DNA of 64,000 nucleotides from NCBI GenBank assembly GCA_964202895.1, contig CAXNJM010000002.1:62001-126000 (forward strand), read 5' to 3'. A model generated the notes under the pieces. That model ran no database searches. It was not told the origin of the DNA and worked only from the letters and a program-made list of their open reading frames with translations. The stretch is from JAJTDS01 sp964202895. GTDB taxonomy: Bacteria > Pseudomonadota > Alphaproteobacteria > Rickettsiales > UBA1997. Positions 15,744-23,028 of the stretch are shown piece after piece. The translations under genes and the position numbers were made by a program. Every line of letters begins with the position of its first letter. The first letter of the stretch is position 1.

Positions 15744-16961
15744 TTAGAGATTGTTTTGGTTTTTTAATATTTCGCCTGCCTCTAAAAATTTTTTAGGGTC
15801 TAGGGGAATATTTTTATATCTAACTTCATAATGAAGATGCTCTCCAGTGCTTCTGCCAGTGCTTCCTTGATGGGCTATTATTTGCCCTTTTTCAACGACA
15901 TCCCCTTCATTGACTAATGTTTGCGATAAATGCCCGTAGCGAGTAGTTATTCCAAACCCATGATCTATTACGATTGCATTTCCATAGTCGCTGAATTTTC
16001 CTGCAAGAGTAATCTTGCCTTGAGCGGGACTAATAATTTTTTCATTATTTTTGCCAACAAAATCAAGTCCTTGATGGGATGCTCTAGAGCCAGTTATTGG
16101 GTCAAATCTTGTTCCAAAAGTGCTTGATATGTAATAGTTTTTCATTGGTCTTGCAAAAGGAAGGTTCTTTACCATTTTTTCTAATGCCAAGAGTTTTTCA
16201 ACTTTATTTTTAAAATTCTCTTTTTCTATTGCTAGAGCCTTAGAAATTTTATCTTGATCGAATCGAGAAAAGGGATTCTTTGCAAGCATTAAGGGCCCGC
16301 CCTGTTTTTTAATAAGATCGTTAGGATTGTTGAGAGAAATTTCAACAATTTCATTTTTATAATCGGAGGTAGCTTTTTTAGATATTCCGGGTATATTTTT
16401 AAGATTTAGCCCAGTTACTTTTATTGCTTGTTCGATTTTGTTTGATTTAGCGGATATTAGGTTTTCTATTCTTTCTGCTTTTTTATTTACTTCGGCAATT
16501 TCTTTTAGAGAACTCTCCTCTTTGCTATTGGCAATTTTACTTAAAATATCAAAAATTTTTGTTGTGCTAGATTTTTCGATATTCTCAACCGATTGATTGT
16601 TGTTTGTTAAGTATTTATCTAATTTATCGAGCTTTTCATTCAAATTATCAAATTCGGTTTTAAAGTAGCTGTTTACAGCTTTTAGGCTTTCTATTTCTTT
16701 GTTTTTATCTAAAATTATTGAGTTTGATTTTATTGAGCGATCAATAAATTCTCCAAAGAATAAGAAGATGAAGCATATTAAGCTTAGTATAAAAATTTGT
16801 GTAGTTGTTGAGATATTTATTGTTGTAATGTTTCTTTTTCCTAGCAAAACAAAGGTTTTTTTGCCAAATAGCTTTTTACAAAGAACGGAAATTTTGTAAT
16901 AACAAGATTTTACGGCAAAGTAGGCTAATTTCAGGAGGATGGCAAAATATTGATTTTTCAT
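15744..16961 (-). CDS. M23 family metalloendopeptidase, membrane-anchored
   Basis: This 405-aa protein has one membrane span near residues 50-70, a long coiled-coil periplasmic stretch (about 75-265) and a C-terminal LytM/M23 domain. Zinc ligands are visible in SHQGLDF and in GEHLHYEV near the end, with the GHLSQ motif between them. It likely hydrolyses peptidoglycan cross-links in the periplasm. Adjacency to bactofilin and ftsW supports a cell-shape or division role. All catalytic histidines are present, so it is probably active rather than a degenerate EnvC-type regulator. Confidence 0.92.
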   Translation of the reverse strand: MKNQYFAILLKLAYFAVKSCYYKISVLCKKLFGKKTFVLLGKRNITTINISTTTQIFILSLICFIFLFFGEFIDRSIKSNSIILDKNKEIESLKAVNSYFKTEFDNLNEKLDKLDKYLTNNNQSVENIEKSSTTKIFDILSKIANSKEESSLKEIAEVNKKAERIENLISAKSNKIEQAIKVTGLNLKNIPGISKKATSDYKNEIVEISLNNPNDLIKKQGGPLMLAKNPFSRFDQDKISKALAIEKENFKNKVEKLLALEKMVKNLPFARPMKNYYISSTFGTRFDPITGSRASHQGLDFVGKNNEKIISPAQGKITLAGKFSDYGNAIVIDHGFGITTRYGHLSQTLVNEGDVVEKGQIIAHQGSTGRSTGEHLHYEVRYKNIPLDPKKFLEAGEILKNQNNL

Positions 16962-16971
16962 AATTTTATTT

Positions 16972-17040
16972 ATTTATCGATTTATAATAAACATTTATAA
17001 AGGGCTATTTGTTGATTAGCCTTTTATAAATTCGATAAAT
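16972..17040. promoter_or_regulatory. Long inverted repeat upstream of the M23-bactofilin-ftsW run
   Basis: Two nested inverted repeats share one centre. The inner arms TTTATAAAGGGCTA (16994-17007) and TAGCCTTTTATAAA (17017-17030) match at 13 of 14 positions, with a 9-base loop. The outer arms ATTTATCGA (16972-16980) and TCGATAAAT (17032-17040) are perfect. The structure sits 11 bases before the M23 gene start. It is not followed by a T-run on either side, so an operator or mRNA-leader structure is more likely than a terminator. Confidence 0.45.
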
Positions 17041-17110
17041 CAATAGAATTAATATTATAGTAAAATAATCAAATTGCGATTATTTTAGTAAGTTTGGTTT
17101 ATAAATTTTT

Positions 17111-17140
17111 ATTTATCTTAATATATTTGTTAAGATAAAT
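17111..17140. promoter_or_regulatory. Perfect 11-bp inverted repeat in the M23/rpmE intergenic region
   Basis: ATTTATCTTAA (17111-17121) and TTAAGATAAAT (17130-17140) form perfect arms with an 8-base loop. It lies in the 382-base divergent region between the M23 gene and rpmE, about 200 bases before the rpmE start. The role is unknown. It could be a binding site for a dimeric regulator or a weak hairpin. The rest of the gap is plain AT-rich sequence with one plausible -10 box. Confidence 0.4.
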
Positions 17141-17272
17141 ATTAAAGCAGCTTGTGAATTTCTCTTGATTTCTAAAAAATTAATTCTAATTTGATTTACT
17201 TTTAACTGGAAATATTATTTCAAATTTAATCTTTTAAGTCAAGAAATTATTTTTCTAATGTTTTTTAAGCGG

Positions 17273-17278
17273 TATAGT
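17273..17278 (+). promoter_or_regulatory. Possible -10 box for rpmE
   Basis: TATAGT matches the sigma-70 -10 consensus at five of six positions, 65 bases before the rpmE ATG. No good -35 is seen 16-18 bases upstream (TTTTTC), so the call is weak. Confidence 0.28.
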
Positions 17279-17343
17279 ATCTTGAAATATAAGGCTTCTG
17301 TCTCAAAAAATAATTTTACTAGCAATTAATTTAATTAAAAATT

Positions 17344-17592
17344 ATGTCTAAAAATACTGTAAAAAAAGAAAAGCAAGAAGTTATTGGTCATCCTAAGCAA
17401 CATTTAATCAATGTTAAAATGACTGACGGCTCTCAATTTCAGATCACGACTACATGGGGAAAGGAAGGAGAAACTCTTATTCTTGATGCTGACCCTAAAA
17501 ACCACCCCGCTTGGCGGGCTGACGGTAAAAGCACTGTCGATGTCAACAATGAAAGAATTTCTAGATTTAATGCTAAATTTGGCAATTATTAA
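17344..17592 (+). CDS. rpmE: 50S ribosomal protein L31
   Basis: This 82-aa protein contains the alphaproteobacterial L31 core (NVKMTDGSQFQI, TTWGKEGETLILDADP, HPAWRADGK, RISRFNAKFG). It lacks the CxxC zinc-binding cysteines of the zinc-containing form, as is usual in this class. The N-terminus carries a short lysine-rich extension before HPKQHLI. The gene is single and is followed 16 bases later by a BioH-like gene. Confidence 0.94.
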   Translation: MSKNTVKKEKQEVIGHPKQHLINVKMTDGSQFQITTTWGKEGETLILDADPKNHPAWRADGKSTVDVNNERISRFNAKFGNY

Positions 17593-17608
17593 ACTTTAAT
17601 TACTTAGT

Positions 17609-18430
17609 TTGTTTAGCGATTCTAAGTTAGGGATAGTTGCATTTTCTGGCTGGGGGCAAAAATATAATTCTTTAGAAAAAATTTTTGCTAACAACTCTTT
17701 TGATAAAATCAATAAAAAACTTACTATAAACAGCGTCGATTATAGTAAGTTTTTTAGTTTTGAAGATTTATTAAAAAATATTCATCGCCTAATTCCTCCT
17801 GATAATTCTGCGAATATAATGATTGGTTGGAGTCTGGGGGCTCAAATAATTGTTCGTTTAGTAGCAAAAAAGATTTTTAATCCTTCATTAATTATTCTTA
17901 TTTCTCCGCCTTTTCAAATGGTGAAGCAGTGTCTAGAGGTTTCTATTGTTGATAATCAGCTAAAAAGCGAAATTATCGAAAGCGAAATTATCGTTGGGCA
18001 AGATGCTCAAAAGCCATCCAGAATTAGTGCTGGAATGTCGATTGATAAATTTAATAATTTTTATCAAAATTTTTGCTTGGCTCCATCGAAAACATTGCAA
18101 GAATTTTCAATATTAACTTCAATGAACGATGTTAATAAATCTCAAATTATTGATAGTCTTGATTTAAATAATCATAAAAATTGGCAATTGTGGCTTGCTG
18201 AATTAGCAAGATTCTCTTGTTTTGATATTGATTTCTCAAAAATGCCCAGAATATTGTTTTTTCAAGGCTTGGGAGATATGGTAGTGCATTTTAGTCAGGC
18301 TCAAATTTTTCAAAAACTATGCCCTGATTTTTGTTTAGAATTAATAAAAAATTGCGGTCATGCTCCTCATGTCAGCAATTTATCATTTATTAGAGAGAAA
18401 ATTATAAATGAAATTAATAATGTTACATAA
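17609..18430 (+). CDS. BioH-like alpha/beta hydrolase
   Basis: This 273-aa hydrolase has nucleophile elbow GWSLGAQ (S75), an acid candidate in GLGDMV (about D226), and the late histidine in NCGHAPHVS (H251). It also has the N-terminal VAFSGWG oxyanion region. The combination and the GHAPHVS tail resemble BioH, the pimeloyl-ACP methyl ester esterase of biotin synthesis. No other biotin gene is nearby, so the substrate is inferred. The frame opens with TTG 16 bases after rpmE; no better upstream start is seen. Confidence 0.68.
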   Translation: MFSDSKLGIVAFSGWGQKYNSLEKIFANNSFDKINKKLTINSVDYSKFFSFEDLLKNIHRLIPPDNSANIMIGWSLGAQIIVRLVAKKIFNPSLIILISPPFQMVKQCLEVSIVDNQLKSEIIESEIIVGQDAQKPSRISAGMSIDKFNNFYQNFCLAPSKTLQEFSILTSMNDVNKSQIIDSLDLNNHKNWQLWLAELARFSCFDIDFSKMPRILFFQGLGDMVVHFSQAQIFQKLCPDFCLELIKNCGHAPHVSNLSFIREKIINEINNVT

Positions 18431-18452
18431 TGTCAATAATTGAAATAATATT

Positions 18453-19448
18453 ATGAAAGGTAAGGAATATAAAGATAAAAAAGGTAAAGTATGGATAAAG
18501 TATTCCGATGATTCTGGTGAAAAAAATTTAGAGCAAAAAGTTGTTAAAGTCGAAGAGTGGTTAAAAAATAATGGACATTTAAAAAGCGATTCAGGGACCT
18601 CAACCAATATAGATAGTAACAAAAATAGCGGAGCGGATACTGATGATTTAAATGAGGGAAGTGATAAAAAAATAGAAGCACCTAAATTTCATCTAAAGAT
18701 AGATCCAAAAAACAATAAAAAGCCTTTTTTGAATAATTATCATTCTCAACACAACAAGCCATTAATTGATCAATTGAAGAAGCGTAGAGAAGAGGTGCAT
18801 GGCATAATCAATAAAATTGATAATTATCTAAATAAAAAATCTGATAAAACAATTATTGGCTCACAAAATATTGGGATTGTTAATGCTCATGTTGTTAAAG
18901 ATTTCGTTCCTAAGTTTAGCAAGAATAATGCAGGAAAAAAAGATGCGCCATTAATTGTTCAATTTAACGAACAGAAAAAAAATGTACGTAGATTAATAGA
19001 TGAAATTGATAATTATTCAAAATACAGCATCAATAATAAGTGTGGTTCGAGGGATTTAAATCTAAATAAAAAATCTTATGAAACTACTATTTCACAAAAA
19101 TCGAAGAATGTTTTTACTGAAGTTTTTGATAAAGGTAGATTTAAGGGAATTCGTCTTATTGGAGCTTTTTTGAGACCTGATGAGGAATCAAAAAATCAAT
19201 CTTATCAAAAAAATGAGTGCGATAAAAAAAAGCTTGATAAAGCAATTGGTGTCCTAGATTTAATACAAAGTAAATGTGAGAGTAGTCGTAATATCAATAA
19301 TGCCCTTCCTAAAATTTTTAATAAAGGGGAGGTTCAAGTAATTACCACTATTAGACATAGTTTTGTTGAGCCTAAGCCAAAAAACCAATGCTATCAACCG
19401 CGAATACAGAAGCTTTTAAATAATGATTTAGGTAAATTTAAGTCTTAA
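18453..19448 (+). CDS. Unknown hydrophilic protein with an internal duplication
   Basis: This 331-aa, Lys/Asn-rich protein has no signal peptide or membrane span. Two similar modules are visible. Residues about 76-130 have APKF, then PLIDQLKKRREEV and INKIDNY; residues about 152-192 have VPKF, then PLIVQFNEQKKNV and IDEIDNY. The N-terminal 40 residues (KDKKGKVWIKYSDDSGEK) look like a small folded tag, followed by a disordered Ser/Asn/Asp linker. I recognise no family. The composition and modular layout recall secreted effectors of host-associated bacteria, but that is conjecture. Its 3' end overlaps der by 11 bases on the opposite strand. Confidence 0.6.
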   Translation: MKGKEYKDKKGKVWIKYSDDSGEKNLEQKVVKVEEWLKNNGHLKSDSGTSTNIDSNKNSGADTDDLNEGSDKKIEAPKFHLKIDPKNNKKPFLNNYHSQHNKPLIDQLKKRREEVHGIINKIDNYLNKKSDKTIIGSQNIGIVNAHVVKDFVPKFSKNNAGKKDAPLIVQFNEQKKNVRRLIDEIDNYSKYSINNKCGSRDLNLNKKSYETTISQKSKNVFTEVFDKGRFKGIRLIGAFLRPDEESKNQSYQKNECDKKKLDKAIGVLDLIQSKCESSRNINNALPKIFNKGEVQVITTIRHSFVEPKPKNQCYQPRIQKLLNNDLGKFKS

Positions 19449-20859
19449 GTTTTTTGGAGAAAGTTTTGACTTTTTTATCTTTATATGGATTTTCGCTTTT
19501 TTTAATCAGCATTCTAATCGGAGTTAGATTGAGATGAAAATCTTTTCTTAGGCTATTAACAAGATATCTTTGATAATCGCCCTCAACCGCCTCAATATGG
19601 TTGGTAAAAACTGCAAAAGTAGGGGGGCGATGCTTAATTTGAGTTATGTATTTTATTTTGGTTTGCTTGCCTTTGTGAAGTTTTGGAGTGTGAGTTTCTC
19701 TGACTTGTTCTAGCCAAGTGTAAAGACGAGTTGTATTTATGTATGATTGCCATTGTTGATAAGTTTCAAGAGCATAATTAAGCATTTTATCGATATTATA
19801 GCCATTATGTGCTGATATTCCAATTATTGGCGACCCAGAAATTTCAGGAAATAATTCTTGAATTTGAGTTCTGATTTCCTTTAAAAATAGTTCTTTATTT
19901 CCTTTTATCTGATCTATTTTGTTAATTGCAAAAATAATCGCCCTTCCTTCCTTGAGAATCTGGCCAGCTATCGCCATATCTTGTCTATCCATTGCTAAGT
20001 TGGCATCAATTATCAATATTACAACTTGTGCCAATTCAATGGCCCTAAAACTGTCTTTGAGAGATATTTTTTCAAGCTTATCAACTGCAACAGCTTTTTT
20101 TCTGATTCCCGCAGTATCTATAAAGCGAATTTTTTCTCCGTTTAAAATATGCTCGACGGCGATTGCATCTCGAGTGATTCCTGCTTCTGGGCCAGTTACT
20201 AGCCTTTCTGAGCCAATAATTTTGTTAAGTAGAGTTGATTTTCCAGCATTCGGTCTGCCAACAATTGCGATTTGTAAGAACGGCTTATTAGCCTTGTTTT
20301 CTTGATTTTCTGATTCTTCTTGGATTTCAAATTGTGAAAAATTTTTTTGATGATTTTCTTGATATTTGTCAAAAAAAGGCTCAATTCTTTCGTACAAAAC
20401 ATTAAAACCCTCTTTATGCTCTGCTGATATTGCCAACGGCTCTCCAAGCCCCAATTGATAAAACTCTTTATCAAGAATCGCTTCATTCTTTCCTTCAAAT
20501 TTATTAACAACCAATAAGTAATTTTTATGATTCTTTCTTAGTAAGCTAGCTAAAGATCTGTCTTCTGGTTGAATTCCCAGTTTGCCATCAACCATAAATA
20601 GGCATAAATCTGCCATTTCTATGGCTAATTCACTTTGCCTGGTTGTTCTTTTGGCAAGAGAATCTGTTTTAGCGAAGGTTTCCATCCCTGCTGTGTCTAC
20701 GGCAATGAATTTAATTGGTCCAATTTGTGCGATAGATTCTTTGCGGTCGCGAGTTACTCCTGAAATATCATCGGTAATGGCGAATTTTTTGCCTACCAAC
20801 TTATTAAAAAGGGTTGATTTTCCAACATTTGGTCTGCCAATAATTGCAATTCTGAACAT
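19438..20859 (-). CDS. der: Ribosome-assembly GTPase Der (EngA)
   Basis: This 473-aa protein has two consecutive GTPase domains. The first P-loop is GRPNVGKST (8-16), with DTAG and NKFE motifs; the second is GRPNAGKST near 202-210, with DTAGIRKK and NKID. A C-terminal KH-like domain follows. Der acts in maturation of the 50S subunit. Length is normal. In many proteobacteria der follows yfgM-bamB; here those two are 8 kb away on the other strand. Confidence 0.97.
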   Translation of the reverse strand: MFRIAIIGRPNVGKSTLFNKLVGKKFAITDDISGVTRDRKESIAQIGPIKFIAVDTAGMETFAKTDSLAKRTTRQSELAIEMADLCLFMVDGKLGIQPEDRSLASLLRKNHKNYLLVVNKFEGKNEAILDKEFYQLGLGEPLAISAEHKEGFNVLYERIEPFFDKYQENHQKNFSQFEIQEESENQENKANKPFLQIAIVGRPNAGKSTLLNKIIGSERLVTGPEAGITRDAIAVEHILNGEKIRFIDTAGIRKKAVAVDKLEKISLKDSFRAIELAQVVILIIDANLAMDRQDMAIAGQILKEGRAIIFAINKIDQIKGNKELFLKEIRTQIQELFPEISGSPIIGISAHNGYNIDKMLNYALETYQQWQSYINTTRLYTWLEQVRETHTPKLHKGKQTKIKYITQIKHRPPTFAVFTNHIEAVEGDYQRYLVNSLRKDFHLNLTPIRMLIKKSENPYKDKKVKTFSKKLKT

Positions 20860-20949
20860 ATTAATTTGATATTGATTTAATTTTAGGAAAATCTAATTGA
20901 AATCTTGTTAAAGTCAACTCTTGATAATGGCTCAAATTATTAAATTAAT

Positions 20950-21480
20950 TTAGTTTAGTGGCTGTAAGGCTGAGCTATTCTCCGCAAGCAGAGCGACGAT
21001 ATTCAAAGATTTTAACTCTATTTCGCTAATTCTTTTAATATTAAAGTTTTTATCAATTAAATAGATGTCGGGAAGAGATGTTGGTGCGGGAAGCTCTAAT
21101 CTTGTAATGTTTTTTATTAAAATATTAAAAAAATTAATCTCGCTTGAGAATTTTATAAAATTTTTTATATTTTTGCCGTTATCAATATTAATTGCTATAA
21201 TTTCTAAGTCTCGCGATTGATATTTTTGATATAAATTTTCAAGAAACAATAGTTTATCGGGGCAATTACCGCACCAACTTGCCCAGAATATTACTATTGT
21301 TAGTTTTTTATGTATTTTGCTTAATGTAAAATTATTGTAATCTATATTCTTTATTGTGTATTTCGAGGCGATTATTAGCTCTTTTGGATGATTTGATGCA
21401 AATGATTCTGGCGAAAAAACGATATTTAATAATGTGATTATTAGAAAAAAAATACTAAAGAAACTTTTTGGCGAATTCAT
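20950..21480 (-). CDS. TlpA/ResA-like periplasmic thioredoxin
   Basis: This 176-aa protein has an N-terminal signal segment (about 8-28) and a thioredoxin fold with FWASWCGNCPDK (C70, C73). Such proteins reduce disulfides outside the cytoplasm, for example apocytochrome c before heme attachment, which fits the CcmC-type maturation gene elsewhere in the window. The start overlaps the end of tsaE by 26 bases, so the two are probably translated together. The exact substrate is not evident. Confidence 0.85.
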   Translation of the reverse strand: MNSPKSFFSIFFLIITLLNIVFSPESFASNHPKELIIASKYTIKNIDYNNFTLSKIHKKLTIVIFWASWCGNCPDKLLFLENLYQKYQSRDLEIIAINIDNGKNIKNFIKFSSEINFFNILIKNITRLELPAPTSLPDIYLIDKNFNIKRISEIELKSLNIVALLAENSSALQPLN

Positions 21481-21961
21481 GATTTAATATTATTCTTCTT
21501 GAATTTTCATTTTTTTGGTCATTTTCTTGGTCATTTTCATTAAACTCAAAATATAATTTGTAAGAATCGTTTGAAATTAATGATTCCGCTATTTCTGGCC
21601 ACTCTATTAAAACTAAACCTTGATTTATAGAAGAAAATAATCCTATATTTTCAAGCTCTTGATAAAGATTAAGATTTTTAGTCTTAGATTGATAAAGGCG
21701 ATATAAATCAAAGTGAAATATATTTTTTATTTTTCCGTGCTGATTTTGATATTGATATATTAAATTAAAAGTTGGACTAGGAACCTCAGTTTTTTTATCG
21801 AGAAGCGATTGGATTAAGCTTCTTGCAAAAAAGCTTTTTCCAACTCCAAGAGTGCCAAATAGCATAAATATTGAATTTTCACTAATTTTGGATGCAATAT
21901 TTTGAGCAAAATTTTTCATTTCCTCGCAATCGTTGATAATTATTTGGTTATTAACTTGCAT
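21455..21961 (-). CDS. tsaE: tRNA threonylcarbamoyladenosine biosynthesis protein TsaE
   Basis: This 168-aa ATPase starts at the ATG of MQVNNQIIINDCEEM. An upstream in-frame extension to 22120 is only the shadow of rlmN. Walker A is FGTLGVGKS; the family motifs FHFDLYRL and VLIEWPE follow. TsaE works with TsaB and TsaD in making t6A at position 37 of ANN-decoding tRNAs. It overlaps the end of rlmN by 11 bases and the thioredoxin-like gene by 26, within a tight minus-strand run. Confidence 0.92.
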   Translation of the reverse strand: MQVNNQIIINDCEEMKNFAQNIASKISENSIFMLFGTLGVGKSFFARSLIQSLLDKKTEVPSPTFNLIYQYQNQHGKIKNIFHFDLYRLYQSKTKNLNLYQELENIGLFSSINQGLVLIEWPEIAESLISNDSYKLYFEFNENDQENDQKNENSRRIILNHEFAKKFL

Positions 21962-23024
21962 TGGTTTTTGGTCTTTGAGAGAGTGATTTAAGTTGACCGC
22001 AAGCTCCAAGAATATCTTCTCCTCTAGTTTTGCGAATGGTTGTAATGATTTTATTTTCTTTAAGAATTTTTTGAAAATTTTCAATAGCCTCGATGTTGCT
22101 ATTGGAGAATTGACAGCCATCCCAAGGGTTAAACGGGATTAAATTAACTTTGCAATGAAGGTTGAATTTTTTAATCAAATTGACTAACTCAAGAGCATTT
22201 TTGGTGCTATCATTAACATTTTCTAGCATTACATATTCAAAGGTAATTTTTTGCTTCTTATTTAGTTGGTTGTAATATTTGCAAGCTTTCATCAATTCAA
22301 TAAGAGGATATCTTTTATTGATTGCCATAATGTTGCTTCTTGATTCATCGTTAGTAGAATGTAAGGATATTGCTAAATTTGATTTTATTTCACTTGCACT
22401 GCGAATTATTTCTGGAGCTAAGCCAGAGGTTGAAACGGTTATTTTTCTTAGGCCAAACCCCAAACCTTCTTGGTTAGTTATTATTTTTATTGATTTCGCG
22501 ACATTGTCGTAATTAAAAAATGGCTCACCCATTCCCATAAATACTATGTTGGTGATTTTTTTTTGCTCGTTATCCCAGTCATTTAGCAAATCTTTTGCTA
22601 AAATAATTTGAGAAACGATTTCAAAGCATTCTAGGTTTCTTACTAATGTCTGTGTTCCTGTGTGACAAAATTTGCACGATAATGTACAGCCAATTTGAGA
22701 AGATATGCAGATTGTTCCTCTTTCTGTTTCGGGGATAAAAATCATTTCAACTTGTTTGTTATCTGCAAAGGAAATCAACCATTTTCTAGTTCCGTCCAGA
22801 GAGGTGATGTCAAGGGCTACTTTTGGTCGCTCAATGCTAAAGTTATCGGTTAGCATTGTTAATTCTTTATTGCCAATATTTTTCATTAATTGAAAATCTT
22901 TCGCTCCTTTTGAGTAAGTCCAGTTCCAAATTTGCTTGGAGCGAAATTTGGGAATGTTGAGGATGCTGATTTTTTCTGCCAACTCTTCTTGATGAAGGTC
23001 TAAAATGTTTATTAATTGAGTCAT
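21951..23024 (-). CDS. rlmN: Dual-specificity 23S rRNA/tRNA adenine-2 methyltransferase RlmN
   Basis: This 357-aa radical-SAM enzyme has the cluster-binding CTLSCKFC (C113, C117, C120), MGMGEP, and the C-terminal resolving cysteine C342 in ACGQL. It methylates A2503 of 23S rRNA and A37 of some tRNAs. Length is normal. It lies 4 bases downstream of lptD and overlaps tsaE at its 3' end. Confidence 0.96.
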   Translation of the reverse strand: MTQLINILDLHQEELAEKISILNIPKFRSKQIWNWTYSKGAKDFQLMKNIGNKELTMLTDNFSIERPKVALDITSLDGTRKWLISFADNKQVEMIFIPETERGTICISSQIGCTLSCKFCHTGTQTLVRNLECFEIVSQIILAKDLLNDWDNEQKKITNIVFMGMGEPFFNYDNVAKSIKIITNQEGLGFGLRKITVSTSGLAPEIIRSASEIKSNLAISLHSTNDESRSNIMAINKRYPLIELMKACKYYNQLNKKQKITFEYVMLENVNDSTKNALELVNLIKKFNLHCKVNLIPFNPWDGCQFSNSNIEAIENFQKILKENKIITTIRKTRGEDILGACGQLKSLSQRPKTNAS

Positions 23025-23028
23025 ATAG

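Noticed and set aside
19919..20305. 128-residue plus-strand frame inside der
   Set aside because: It is antisense to the second GTPase domain and has no independent support.
21962..22120. N-terminal extension of tsaE by 53 residues
   Set aside because: The extension overlaps the rlmN coding region in another frame; the ATG at 21961 gives the normal family length and the usual short overlap.
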